Origin: Corynebacterium incognita
GTDB taxonomy: Bacteria; Actinomycetota; Actinomycetes; Mycobacteriales; Mycobacteriaceae
NCBI RefSeq assembly: GCF_014217255.1
Contig: NZ_CP059404.1
Location: forward strand, 2,046,001-2,110,000
Reading direction: 5' to 3'
Length of the DNA stretch: 64,000 nt
Below are positions 9,476 to 17,247 of this stretch, piece by piece. How positions within the stretch are numbered: position 1 is the stretch's first letter; the number at the start of each line of letters is the position of its first letter. The position numbers and the translations under genes were made by a program. The notes below the pieces were generated by a model, which ran no database searches, was not told the origin of the DNA, and saw only the letters and a list, made by a program, of their open reading frames with translations.

Positions 9476-9696
9476 GGGCCGACCGCTGGCATGTCGAGCC
9501 CTCTTCAGATCCCTAGTATGTGGCGTCTCAGCCGGGTTCCCTGCCGGCGTGATGGCGCGGTACCTCCTTCGTGGCGTCCTGCAGGCTGACCCACGCCGAG
9601 GGTGAGCCTGTGTCCCCTGATCAGTAGCGAGCACTGACCGTGGGGAGGGGGAGCACGTGAACCCCGTGTTCAGATGTACCTATGTGCCGGAACTCG

Positions 9697-9720
9697 GTGG
9701 AGTTGAGATTCAACGTGTGA
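9697..9720 (+). repeat. ychF-end repeat, copy 2 (att-like)
   Basis: Direct copy of the ychF 3' end, coding VELRFNV followed by TGA. It is not attached to any long reading frame, so its coding capacity is a relic. It separates cassette I from cassette II. Confidence 0.8.
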
Positions 9721-9750
9721 TCGACCGCCGATTATCGGGCACGCTGGACT

Positions 9751-10228
9751 TCAGTTCATCTGTGGTCGAGCGGCCCAGGCGTTGACATTGCATTGCTGCT
9801 CGGTGTGGTCGCCCGCAGCCCGAGCGAGTGTCTCGCTCCGGCTGCGATCGCTGTGATGCCGGTCCATGACTGGACATCGCACTGGCCGAACTGGTTGTCG
9901 CCCGTTCCGAAGACCCTTCCGGTCTGGCTCAGCGCGAGCGTATGGACGGAGCCGGCCGCCACTGAGGTGATGTTTCTCCACGATGACACCTCGCACTGGC
10001 CTCTGCTGTCGTCGCTGACGGCGACGACGGTGCCGTCTTCGTGTAAGCCGACGGTGGGTAGGTAGCCGGCAAAGACCCCGGACACGTGTGTCCACCGGGC
10101 GACGTCGGTCTGCCCTCGCTGATTGTTGCCAGTTGCGAGGGCTGTGCCGTCGCGTCGAACTGCGATTGTGTGCCAGTCGCCGCATCCGATCTCAGTTGAC
10201 CATGATCTCGCTGTAGATTGTCCTACGT
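9751..10228 (-). pseudogene. RCC1-repeat (beta-propeller) protein fragment
   Basis: On the minus strand this stretch encodes about three RCC1-like repeats. They can be read as 'DWHTIAVRRDGTALATGNN', then 'GLHEDGTVVAVSDDSRGQC', then 'HTLALSQTGRVFGTGDNQFG'. The fourth repeat breaks: after 'HSLGLRA' the expected 'DGTVVATGDN' is missing, and the continuation ('CNVNAWA') is in another frame, so a small deletion with frameshift has occurred at about 9815. The 5' end is lost at the poly-G tract at 10229-10239. RCC1 repeats form seven-bladed propellers that bind proteins. In bacteria such proteins are often fused to other domains, and which parent gene this came from cannot be told. Confidence 0.7.
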
Positions 10229-10239
10229 GGGGGGGGGGG
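10229..10239 (+). repeat. Run of eleven G residues upstream of apeA
   Basis: A G11 homopolymer stands directly between the truncated RCC1 fragment and the apeA leader. It is followed at once by ATGTGG (10241), which opens an extended apeA reading frame in phase with the main start at 10313. Such runs slip during replication, so length variation is expected. Confidence 0.8.
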
Positions 10240-10312
10240 CATGTGGTGGAGTAAAGATTTTCGACCTGACATCTGGCCGCAAGACAGGAAGGAGCCCGGG
10301 ACCGGGAGTACG

Positions 10313-11794
10313 ATGCCTAATGATCCTCTCAACCTCGACAAGGCCGGCGAGTGGGCTGGCGTGTGGTGGCTGCCGGAAGCCCCTAGCGAGAAGGTCCCGG
10401 GTGTCCTACGGTACGACCCGGAAGATGGTCTCTCTCTGTCGCTGATCGGCAACTTCGAGGATCGGATCTTGACGACGGACTCGTCTGGATGGACTGCTGT
10501 TCACGAAGGAACCCGCACCTGGGAAGTCATGCACGGTGTGGCCGAGCTCAGGGAGATCACACTGCTTGGCTGTGTTCCTAGGAGCACCAGAAGGACCATG
10601 GGTGCGCGAGTGGCGAGCCCTGATAAGCAGACCGTGACCGCGACGGTCGCCATCATCGGCGCGCATGTCAGCGGTGACGCGGATCCGGCGTTCGCTAGGG
10701 CAGAAGTCTCAGTCGAGGATCTGAGTCTCTGGGCGGCGTCTTCTGTGTTCGAAGGATCCCTCGGGGCTCCCGACGGCAAGATCGATGGGACCGGGCGTAT
10801 CTCGGTGAAGCCGGTCGAGGCGCAATCGGTCGTGGTCGACGACACTGAGTATCGCCTTCAGCACACGCACACGCTTCCATTCTTCGACCAGCGCAAGGGA
10901 GGAAGCGTCGGACGTATGCGGGACACGGTGTCCATCTGCGTCGTGCCAGCCGAACCATTCTCTCTGAGTGTTGCTCTGCAGGAGGCGAGCCTGGTGCAGG
11001 ACCTGATCTCCCTGGCGACGCATCGCGCGGCCGGAGTGATCTGGCTCCGACTGGAAGTTGCCGGGACCGAGTCGCACTTCCCTGATGGCCGCCCGCTGCC
11101 GCGCCGACGTGCCGATGTGCTCTACTCACCGGCCGCGCTTGGAAAACACGACGCGAAAGCCGTCGATCACCACCGAATGTTCTTCACCTGCGGCTCGATC
11201 CCATTTGAGGAGGTCATGCCCCGATGGTGCGAGGCCCATGGCCGCCTGGAGGCAGCGACAAACATGATCTTGGGCTTGCGCTACGCACCGGCCCGTTTTG
11301 TTGAGAACAATCTTCTGACGGCAGTCGGTGCTGCCGAGGTGTTGCACCGCAACCTCCGCATCGACGAGAAACCGTTCCCCAACGCGGAGTTCAGGGCGAT
11401 GCGAGAGGCGATGCTGGCGCAGGTTCCCGATGAGCACCGAAACAGGTTCAAGGGGGCGATCCGCAACGACCCGACCCTCCGTGATCGGCTCCATGCCCTC
11501 GCCGCGCGACCCGATCAGGAAGCGATCGCACAGCTCTTACCGGATGTCGACCATTGGGCGAAGTGGACGACGCGCGCCCGCAATGACCTCGCGCACGAGG
11601 GCAGAACGCCCAACCATTCCATCGAGGAGCTGATCGCCGTCGTCGAGGTGACGACCGCGGTCGTAATCCTCAACGTCTTGCACGAGCTCGGGTTGCCGGC
11701 GGAGCGGCAGCGAGAGATCGTGCGGGAGCACCCGCAACTGAGGGCTACGTTCCGTACCGCTGCCGAATGGCTGGTTCCCTCACCAAACCCTTAG
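10313..11794 (+). CDS. apeA: ApeA-type anti-phage protein with HEPN domain
   Basis: A 493-aa protein with the two-part layout of ApeA abortive-infection proteins. The N-terminal beta-rich domain (residues ~8-290) contains 'GEWAGVWWLPE', 'GVLRYDPEDGLSLSLIGNF' and 'REITLLGCV', the typical G-x-WWLP / G-x-L-x-Y / TLL-x-C pattern. The helical HEPN domain follows (residues ~300-470), with the RNase motif R-x4-H as 'RNDLAH' at about 423-428. ApeA is known to sense infection and halt growth, probably by RNA cleavage. I chose ATG 10313 (GGGAG four bases upstream; 'MPNDPLNLDKAGEW' fits the family). An in-frame ATG at 10241 right behind a G11 run would add 24 residues. It is the only intact gene of cassette II. 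Confidence 0.85.
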   Translation: MPNDPLNLDKAGEWAGVWWLPEAPSEKVPGVLRYDPEDGLSLSLIGNFEDRILTTDSSGWTAVHEGTRTWEVMHGVAELREITLLGCVPRSTRRTMGARVASPDKQTVTATVAIIGAHVSGDADPAFARAEVSVEDLSLWAASSVFEGSLGAPDGKIDGTGRISVKPVEAQSVVVDDTEYRLQHTHTLPFFDQRKGGSVGRMRDTVSICVVPAEPFSLSVALQEASLVQDLISLATHRAAGVIWLRLEVAGTESHFPDGRPLPRRRADVLYSPAALGKHDAKAVDHHRMFFTCGSIPFEEVMPRWCEAHGRLEAATNMILGLRYAPARFVENNLLTAVGAAEVLHRNLRIDEKPFPNAEFRAMREAMLAQVPDEHRNRFKGAIRNDPTLRDRLHALAARPDQEAIAQLLPDVDHWAKWTTRARNDLAHEGRTPNHSIEELIAVVEVTTAVVILNVLHELGLPAERQREIVREHPQLRATFRTAAEWLVPSPNP

Positions 11795-12002
11795 GTGCAC
11801 TGCGATAGCCGCTACTTCGGAACCTCCGTGACGCTGCTGCCCGGTCGTTTAGTGCGAGACGCGGGTAAGCCTGCTCTATCGCTCGTTCGTTGAGTGCGTC
11901 ATGGCGGGCGGGCGAGACGACCGGCTGTAAGTGGTGGCAGCGCGTCCGTGCCGCCTGGTGCGGCGGTGAGACGGGAGAATGTCGTCGGCCCTTAAGAACG
12001 CG

Positions 12003-12023
12003 GTGGAGTTCCGCTTCAATGTC
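12003..12023 (+). repeat. ychF-end repeat, copy 3 (att-like)
   Basis: Direct copy coding VEFRFNV; here the next codon is AAA rather than a stop. In DNA and amino acids it is the copy closest to copy 1. It separates cassette II from cassette III. Confidence 0.8.
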
Positions 12024-12068
12024 AAAGCTCCATGTCGACGTGCTGCCGGGCCCGTTTCCCCCGGAAGC

Positions 12069-12398
12069 ATGTCTGAGACCGTCATGACGCCTGAGACGCT
12101 TGCCCTACGCGGGATTCTCGTTGCGCGTCTTGACTAGTTCCAGGTGCTCATCGATCGGTACGGCGCGACCAACCCGAAGTTGTTCGGGTCCGTCGCGCGC
12201 GGCACCGCGTCTGCAGGATCGGACATCGACATCCTCGTCGGGATGGACCCTGCGGAGGGACGTCTCCTGATGCGTGCGTCTGGTCTGCTCGAGGAGAGTC
12301 GCGCTCTGTTCGGGCGCGATGGCATCGACGTGTTTCCTGCCCAGTTGCTCAGGCACCCGGTATCCGCTTCGACGCTCGCCGAGGCGGTGCCGCTGTGA
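12069..12398 (+). pseudogene. mntA: MntA-like nucleotidyltransferase antitoxin, interrupted by a stop
   Basis: Encodes a minimal nucleotidyltransferase of the MNT/HEPN toxin-antitoxin type; MntA normally adenylylates and silences the HepT RNase. The signature 'KLFGSVARGTASAGSDIDIL' (GS-x10-12-DxD) is intact. The reading frame from ATG 12069 is broken by an in-frame TAG at 12135-12137 (codon 23, '...VARLD*FQVLID'), after which the domain continues without error to TGA 12398. The full length of 109 residues would be normal. A GTG at 12144 could restart translation but would omit the first helix. The stop codon overlaps the hepT start (GTGA), as is usual for this pair. Confidence 0.75.
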
Positions 12399-12573
12399 GT
12401 CGCAGTCCGGCGAAGCCGTGAACCATTTTCCCGATGAGATCACCGGCGCGCACCCTGAGATCGTCTGGCCTCAGATTCGGGATTTCCGCAACATCCTGGT
12501 GCACCAGTATTTCGGCGTCGACATCGACGTGGTCCGCGATATCGTCGATACTCATCTGCCTCCTCTTGCCTAG
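12395..12573 (+). pseudogene. hepT: HepT-like HEPN toxin with internal deletion
   Basis: The gene opens with GTG at 12395, coding 'VSRSPAK', a normal HepT beginning. It then jumps by deletion and frameshift into the C-terminal half, readable from 12412 as 'EAVNHFPDEITGAHPEI' and 'WPQIRDFRNILVHQYFGVD'. The R-x4-H RNase motif 'RNILVH' is still present, but about 60 residues of the four-helix bundle are missing. No functional toxin can be made. This probably tolerates the damaged antitoxin gene upstream. Confidence 0.75.
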
Positions 12574-12640
12574 GCGCTGCGGTGCCACATCTCTGCTAAC
12601 TGACGGCGCGGCTCCAAAGGTTATTCGGCTACGGAACGTG

Positions 12641-12663
12641 GTCGAGTTTAAGTTCAATGTTAG
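12641..12663 (+). repeat. ychF-end repeat, copy 4 (att-like)
   Basis: Direct copy coding VEFKFNVS before a TAA. It lies only 23 bases upstream of the start of the serine-recombinase remnant, the position expected of an attachment site next to its integrase gene. Confidence 0.8.
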
Positions 12664-12685
12664 CTAAGGGCCTTATTAAAAGCGT

Positions 12686-13004
12686 TTGGCAACACGCGCT
12701 CCTATTTACCTTCGTATCTCGCGAGACGCTGACGTGGATGGCCTCACCATCGACCGGCAGCGTCAGGACTGTGAAGCCATTGCAAAGCAGCGTGGCTTGG
12801 ACGTTGGACATAGGACATAACTACGTCGATCAGTCCATTTCCGCGTCAAAGAAGAATGTGGCTCGCCCCGACTACGACGCCATGGTGGCATCCTTTGAAC
12901 GCGGCGAAATCGACGCGATCATCTGCTGGGACCTCGAACTACCCGCCCCACGTCGGTGGGTAGTCCGATCAGTCGGACAAAACTACTCCCGCACCACAGC
13001 GTAA
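12686..13004 (+). pseudogene. Large serine recombinase (resolvase-type integrase), N-terminal remnant
   Basis: From TTG 12686 the first frame reads 'APIYLRISRDADVDGLTIDR', then 'QRQDCEAIAKQRGLDV', and meets a stop at 12818. A second frame continues with 'YVDQSISASKKNVARPDYDA' and 'FERGEIDAIICWDL'. Together they form the catalytic N-terminal domain of a resolvase/invertase-type integrase, with the active-site Ser in 'YLRISRD'. The C-terminal DNA-binding part and the arginine-rich helix are absent: after 'CWDL' the sequence is unrelated. One small indel near 12810 and the 3' truncation make it a dead gene. Its position right after att-like copy 4 suggests that it, or a relative, built the array. 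Confidence 0.85.
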
Positions 13005-13167
13005 TAAGGGGTGCACCTTAAAACATCCGGAGGTGGGGGTAACTCCCCCTCGTTGCCCAGAGACAAAATACGCCAGTGGCGTCTGTACGACGAGCCGAAG
13101 GTAGGACAAATTCCAATCCAGAGAGGTCTTGCACTGTTGCGGTGCGGTTGTCTTCTTTCTCACCGTA

Positions 13168-13197
13168 TTGGACCCTGCGAAATTAATTGGATACGAT
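13168..13197 (+). promoter_or_regulatory. erm(X) promoter
   Basis: TTGGAC (13168-13173) and TACGAT (13192-13197) are separated by 18 bases. The predicted transcription start, about seven bases after the -10 box, coincides with the ATG of the leader peptide at 13204. The leader message would therefore be leaderless, which is common in actinobacteria. Confidence 0.6.
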
Positions 13198-13203
13198 AGG
13201 CCC

Positions 13204-13251
13204 ATGTTGATTTCAGGTTCCGTTTTCATGCGGCCGCTCACCAGCCGCTAA
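13204..13251 (+). CDS. erm(X) leader peptide
   Basis: A 15-codon reading frame, MLISGSVFMRPLTSR followed by TAA, lies 102 bases upstream of erm(X). Short leaders of this kind stall ribosomes when a macrolide is bound, and the stall refolds the leader RNA to expose the methylase start. Downstream inverted repeats support this: GGCGGTTTTC pairs partly with GAAACCGC, and AGCCGGGC (13300 region) pairs perfectly with GCCCGGCT just before the erm(X) ribosome binding site. Confidence 0.75.
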   Translation: MLISGSVFMRPLTSR

Positions 13252-13352
13252 GGCGGTTTTCTCCCTCCCGCAGGTTAGAAACCGCTCCGGTCCTTTAGCC
13301 GGGCGGCCATTTGCCATGCCCGGCTCCGTTTCAACTCCACGGAGCACACCTG
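13251..13352 (+). promoter_or_regulatory. Translational attenuator of erm(X)
   Basis: This leader RNA region between the leader peptide and the methylase contains two nested inverted repeats. The second hairpin (AGCCGGGC...GCCCGGCT, 8 bp perfect, about 13299-13326) ends shortly before the GGAG at 13341. This is consistent with drug-inducible translational attenuation known for erm genes. The exact alternative fold is inferred. Confidence 0.55.
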
Positions 13353-14207
13353 ATGTCTACATACGGATACGGCCGTCACGAACATGGCCAAAATTTTCTC
13401 ACAGACCACAAGATCATCAACTCCATCGTCGATCTTGTAAAACAAACCTCCGGCCCCATCATTGAGATCGGGCCAGGAAGCGGTGCCCTCACTCACCCGA
13501 TATCCCACTTGGGGAGGGCAATAACGGCAGTTGAGGTAGACGCAAAACTAGCTGCCAAACTCACAAAAAAGACCGCCTCGGCGTCGGTCGAAGTGGTCCA
13601 TGATGATTTCCTCAACTTCCCGTTACCCGCCACTCCCTGCGTCATTGTGGGAAACATTCCCTTTCACCTCACCACTGCCATTCTTCGAAAGTTGTTGCAT
13701 GCGCCGGCATGGACTGCCGCTGTACTCCTCATGCAGTGGGAAGTCGCTCGCCGCCGGGCCGGGGTAGGTGCAAGCACGATGATGACAGCTCAGTGGTCCC
13801 CATGGTTCACGTTTCACCTTGGTTCCCGAGTACCAAGGTCTGCTTTCCGGCCACAGCCAAACGTTGACGGGGGGATCTTAGTGATCCGCCGGGTGGGTGA
13901 CCCGAAGATCCCGATAGAGCAACGCAAAGCCTTTCAGGCGATGGTGCACACCGTTTTCACCGCCCGGGGACGCGGGATAGGGGAAATTCTCCGAAGGGCA
14001 GGGTTGTTTTCATCACGTTCAGAGACACAATCATGGTTGCGCTCGCGAGGAATCGACCCCGCAACCCTACCTCCCAGATTGCACACCAGCGACTGGATCG
14101 ATCTCTTCCAGGTGACTGGTTCCTCTTCACCGCGCCATCGGCCCATTTCACAATCGGGAAGTAGTCAACGCCCTCCTCAACGGAAAAATCGAGGCCGGCG
14201 GCGGTAA
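13353..14207 (+). CDS. erm(X): 23S rRNA (adenine-N6) dimethyltransferase Erm(X)
   Basis: Dimethylates A2058 of 23S rRNA and gives resistance to macrolides, lincosamides and streptogramin B. The 284-aa protein has the Rossmann methyltransferase motifs 'EIGPGSGALT' (motif I), 'VEVDAKLA' (acidic SAM-binding turn), 'VVHDDFLNFPLP' and the catalytic 'GNIPFHLTT' (N-I-P-F, motif IV), followed by the small helical RNA-binding domain. The basic tail 'RPPQRKNRGRRR' is typical of Erm(X). ATG 13353 follows GGAG at a workable distance and gives the known N-terminus MSTYGYGRHEHGQNFL. It is carried in cassette IV between att-like copies 4 and 5, with its own promoter and leader. Confidence 0.96.
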   Translation: MSTYGYGRHEHGQNFLTDHKIINSIVDLVKQTSGPIIEIGPGSGALTHPISHLGRAITAVEVDAKLAAKLTKKTASASVEVVHDDFLNFPLPATPCVIVGNIPFHLTTAILRKLLHAPAWTAAVLLMQWEVARRRAGVGASTMMTAQWSPWFTFHLGSRVPRSAFRPQPNVDGGILVIRRVGDPKIPIEQRKAFQAMVHTVFTARGRGIGEILRRAGLFSSRSETQSWLRSRGIDPATLPPRLHTSDWIDLFQVTGSSSPRHRPISQSGSSQRPPQRKNRGRRR

Positions 14208-14277
14208 TCCCCCCACCACCAAAACCGAAATCCACCAGTAGTAGTGAACGACCCATGTTCGTCTACCGTGAGCCGCG

Positions 14278-14728
14278 TTATGGCAGTGACGTGTTCTCGT
14301 CGGGCACAGTCATAGTTCCCGGCGTTGCCAGCGACAGGGTTCTACACCCAGCAGCGGGACCGATCAAAATCACCCGCACGGGGAACGACCCTGCTGGTGG
14401 TTTCGATTTTGATGAAAGCGAGGAGACATAGCCCCTCGCCAACTCCCCGTAGCTGGCGAACAGTAGCTCCTGGCGCTGGCGCTCGTTGGTGAGTTTGCGT
14501 GCCACATCGAAAGCCTTATCGACTTCCCGGTCCAAGTTGTTGTGGGCCTTGAGCAGAATTGGGTCCATCGATAACGGGTTGTAGTGCTCCGCGAGTGACC
14601 GCTGGGGGTGCCGCTCGCGTGCCCGCAGCACCAACTGTCCAGCGTCGATGATTCGCTGCTGCGCCTTCTCATCTAGTTCACACAGAGCTGGTCCGCAGTT
14701 GTAGCTCCCGATGTACTCCGAAAAACGG
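14278..14728 (-). pseudogene. C-terminal remnant of a MmeI-like/type IIG DNA methylase
   Basis: The minus strand can be read as 'EYIGSYNCGPALCELDEKAQ', 'VLRARERHPQRSLAEHYNPL' and 'LLKAHNNLDREVDKAFDVAR' followed by 'KLTNERQRQELLFASYGEL'. This is the conserved end of large single-chain restriction-modification or BREX-type methyltransferases (the 'LRKAHQALDRAVD' region). There is no start codon, SAM motif or N-terminal part, so it is a fragment of about 130 residues with an unrelated tail. It suggests that a restriction or defence gene once sat in cassette IV. Confidence 0.7.
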
Positions 14729-14815
14729 AAAAAATAAATAGTGGGGATACATCAACCTTCCACTTTCCATTCTTCCGGCTCAGAGTATTGAGGGGTCTGG
14801 GACCGGGTCCGTAAA

Positions 14816-14922
14816 CCCTTTATGTTTTTCGCGCACAGCGGTTTTTAGCGACGCACCCTATAGGTTTTCCGCAGAACCTATATGTGTTTCTGTGCACCCC
14901 CATATGTTGTCTGTTTCTAGCG
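14816..14922. repeat. Degenerate ~20-bp periodic repeats (iteron-like)
   Basis: Similar blocks begin every 20-21 bases: TATGTTTTTCGCGCAC (14821), TAGGTTTTCCGCAG (14861), TATGTGTTTCTGTGCAC (14881) and ATATGTTGTCTGTTTC (14902). A weaker unit lies at 14841. An AT-rich stretch follows (14950-14960). The spacing resembles Rep-protein iterons or recombinase arm sites, but similarity between units is low. The region has no gene. Confidence 0.4.
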
Positions 14923-14972
14923 GTATTTCGTTGTACTTTGCGCATCGAATAGTTATTTATCGACGACACTCC

Positions 14973-14996
14973 GTGGACTTTAAGTTCAACGTTTAA
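14973..14996 (+). repeat. ychF-end repeat, copy 5 (att-like)
   Basis: Direct copy coding VDFKFNV and TAA. It matches copy 6 at the protein level exactly and differs by a few silent changes. It separates the erm(X) cassette from the metal-resistance cassette. Confidence 0.8.
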
Positions 14997-15345
14997 CGCG
15001 GGCAGCCGCCGGATTCTCGGCGGCGATTCCGGCCCGAACCTCGGGGACATTGTCGCGCTTCCTCATCTACGTGAGCTCCGCAACTCCGGTCAGCTCACCG
15101 CCACCCCATCGTCGATAGCTTGAGCGAGCTCGACCACGACCACCTGATCTGGTGCACCGGTTTCCGTCCGGCACTTGGCTCATTCCGCCACCTTATGCGC
15201 GGCCGCGAACCTGAAGTGGAGAATCTGCATCTAGTCGGTTACGGCAACTGGACCGGCGACGCCACGGCAACACTGATGGGTGGGTCCCTTTGCCAAACAC
15301 ACTGCCCAGGTAGTCGCGGACCGTGTCGGTGAAGCTCGACATCAA
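14997..15345 (+). pseudogene. C-terminal remnant of an FAD/NAD(P)-binding oxidoreductase
   Basis: Starting directly after att-like copy 5 the sequence reads 'RILGGDSGPNLGDIVALP' and 'LRELRNSGQLTATP'. After a frameshift near 15115 it continues as 'DHDHLIWCTGFRPALGSF' and 'LHLVGYGNWTGDATATLMG', and after a second frameshift in the G-rich run near 15280 it ends with 'VGPFAKHTAQVVADRVGEA'. The C-T-G-F-R-P motif and the terminal G-Y-G-(N/D)-W-T-G are typical of flavin monooxygenase/thioredoxin-reductase-like proteins of arsenic and metal islands. The N-terminal half is absent. It is non-functional. Confidence 0.7.
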
Positions 15346-15354
15346 AAGTGTGGC

Positions 15355-17247
15355 TCAGCGCTTCGCTTGCGCAGCCCGCAGGCCGTTCAAAATCACGATG
15401 ACTTCGGCGACCTCGTGAACCAACACGACGGCGGCCAGGCCCAGCACGCCGCTGATCGCCAGCGGCATCAACACGATGATGATGGCCAGAGACAGCATGA
15501 TGTTTTGGTTGATGATCCTGCTGCCTCGGCGGGCGTGCTGCAGAGCCTGCGGGATCAGCCGGAGGTCGTGGCCGGTGAAGGCGACGTCAGCGGACTCGAT
15601 CGCGGCGTCAGAGCCGGCCGCTCCCATCGCTATGCCCACCGTCGCGCCCGCGAGTGCCGGCGCGTCGTTAATACCGTCGCCGATCATCGCCGTCGGCGTC
15701 TTGGAGGAGAATTCGGCGACGATGCTTGCCTTGTCCTCCGGGCGAAGCTCGGCGCGCACGTCGTCGATACCGGCGATTTCAGCCAGCGCCCGGGCGGTGC
15801 GAGTGTTGTCGCCGGTGAGCATGCTTACTTCCACGTCGTTGGCGTGCAGGGCCTGCACCGCTTCGGGCACCTCGGGCCGCAACTCGTCGCGGACCCCGAT
15901 CGCCCCGGCGAGAGCGTCATCGACGGTGACCAGGACGCAGGTCTGGCCCTCGGACTCCATGCGCTCAACGTCCGCTTTCAGTGGCCCGGCGTCGATCCAT
16001 CGGGGGCTGCCCACCAGCACCCGTCGGCCTTCGACGGTGCCACCGATGCCATGCCCAGCTTCCTCGCTGATGTCCGAGGCGGTGGGCGCTTCGGGCCCCG
16101 CTGCAGCGATCGCCGCGGCGAGGGGATGTGTCGATTGCTGCTCAACTGCCGCCGCGAAGGAAAGCACCTGCGTCCGATCGAATCCGTCTGCCGGGACCAC
16201 TCCGGTAACCTCAGGCTGGTTGCGGGTAAGGGTTCCGGTTTTGTCTACTGCCAGGTGACGGATGCCGCCGAGTCGCTCGAACGCCGCGCCGGACTTGATG
16301 ATCACTCCGAACTGGCTGGCCGCGCCGATCGCGGCCACGACCGTCAGCGGCACGGAGATTGCCAGCGCGCACGGCGACGCTGCGACCAGGACTACCAGCG
16401 CACGGGTGATCCACGTCTCAGGGTCGCCCAGGAGCGAGCCGATCACTCCGACCAGCACCGCCAGGATCATCACCCCGGGCACTAGGGGTTGGGCAATCCG
16501 GTCGGCGATCCGGGCGCGGTCGCCCTTTTCCGCCTGCGCTTGCTCGACCAGGTCCACGAGTGTGGTCAGCGAGTTGTCCGTTCCAGCTGCGGTCGTCTCG
16601 ACCTCCAGCACCCCGGCGGAGTTGATCGCTCCCGCAGGCACTTCGTCGCCGGGCGCAACCTCCTCCGGAATGGATTCTCCGGTGATCGCTGAGGTGTCAA
16701 GGCTGGAGCGCCCGGACCGAATGATGCCGTCCGTGGCGATCCGCTCCCCGGGGCGCACGAGCATTAGCTCGCCAACCTCGAGGTCCTTCGCTGCGACCTC
16801 GGCCGCTGTGCCGTCGCGCAGCACCGTCGCGGTCTGCGGTACCAGCTTCAAAAGTGCCCGCAGTCCGCCTTGGGCCCGGTCCATCGCCTTGTCTTCCAGT
16901 GCCTCGGCGATCGAGTACAGGAACGCTAGCGCCGCGGCCTCTCCAACGAATCCGAGGCTCACCGCGCCGACCGCGCTGATTGTCATTAGCAAGCCAATGC
17001 CGAGCTTGCGCTTCGTCACAAGGTTCCGGATCGCTCCAGGCGCGAACGTGTATGCGCCCAGCAGCAGGCCGACCCAGAACAGTACTGTCGCAGGCGTCTC
17101 CAAGTCGGACCAGTCCAGCGCCAGCCCTATGCCGAGGGCTACGCCGGAGAAGATTGGTAGCAGCAGCTCGGGGTCCTTCCACCATGGCCGATCGAGATCT
17201 TCGATCTCCGTGGCTGGTTCGTGTTCGCATCCACACGCCGAGCTCAT
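15355..17247 (-). CDS. Heavy-metal P1B-type ATPase
   Basis: Membrane pump that exports divalent metal at the cost of ATP. The 630-aa protein has P-type hallmarks in order: 'TGES' (actuator domain), 'VAASPCALAISVP' in the metal-binding helix, 'DKTGTLT' (phosphorylated Asp), 'MIGDGINDAPALA' (hinge) and a final helix 'HEVAEVIVILNGLRAA'. The SPC form instead of CPC is that of the P1B-4 group (cobalt and related ions), while the partner regulator resembles a Cd/Pb sensor, so the ion is uncertain. There is no CxxC metal-binding domain; the N-terminus has only 'ACGCEHE'. ATG 17247 overlaps the cmtR stop (ATGA), which indicates coupled translation. Confidence 0.93.
   Translation of the reverse strand: MSSACGCEHEPATEIEDLDRPWWKDPELLLPIFSGVALGIGLALDWSDLETPATVLFWVGLLLGAYTFAPGAIRNLVTKRKLGIGLLMTISAVGAVSLGFVGEAAALAFLYSIAEALEDKAMDRAQGGLRALLKLVPQTATVLRDGTAAEVAAKDLEVGELMLVRPGERIATDGIIRSGRSSLDTSAITGESIPEEVAPGDEVPAGAINSAGVLEVETTAAGTDNSLTTLVDLVEQAQAEKGDRARIADRIAQPLVPGVMILAVLVGVIGSLLGDPETWITRALVVLVAASPCALAISVPLTVVAAIGAASQFGVIIKSGAAFERLGGIRHLAVDKTGTLTRNQPEVTGVVPADGFDRTQVLSFAAAVEQQSTHPLAAAIAAAGPEAPTASDISEEAGHGIGGTVEGRRVLVGSPRWIDAGPLKADVERMESEGQTCVLVTVDDALAGAIGVRDELRPEVPEAVQALHANDVEVSMLTGDNTRTARALAEIAGIDDVRAELRPEDKASIVAEFSSKTPTAMIGDGINDAPALAGATVGIAMGAAGSDAAIESADVAFTGHDLRLIPQALQHARRGSRIINQNIMLSLAIIIVLMPLAISGVLGLAAVVLVHEVAEVIVILNGLRAAQAKR

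Noticed and set aside
13011..13199. Small plus-strand reading frame upstream of erm(X)
   Set aside because: It overlaps the erm(X) promoter, has no convincing ribosome binding site and no family resemblance.
14816..14922. Periodic repeats as a CRISPR array
   Set aside because: The units are degenerate and directly adjacent, with no identical repeat/spacer alternation.
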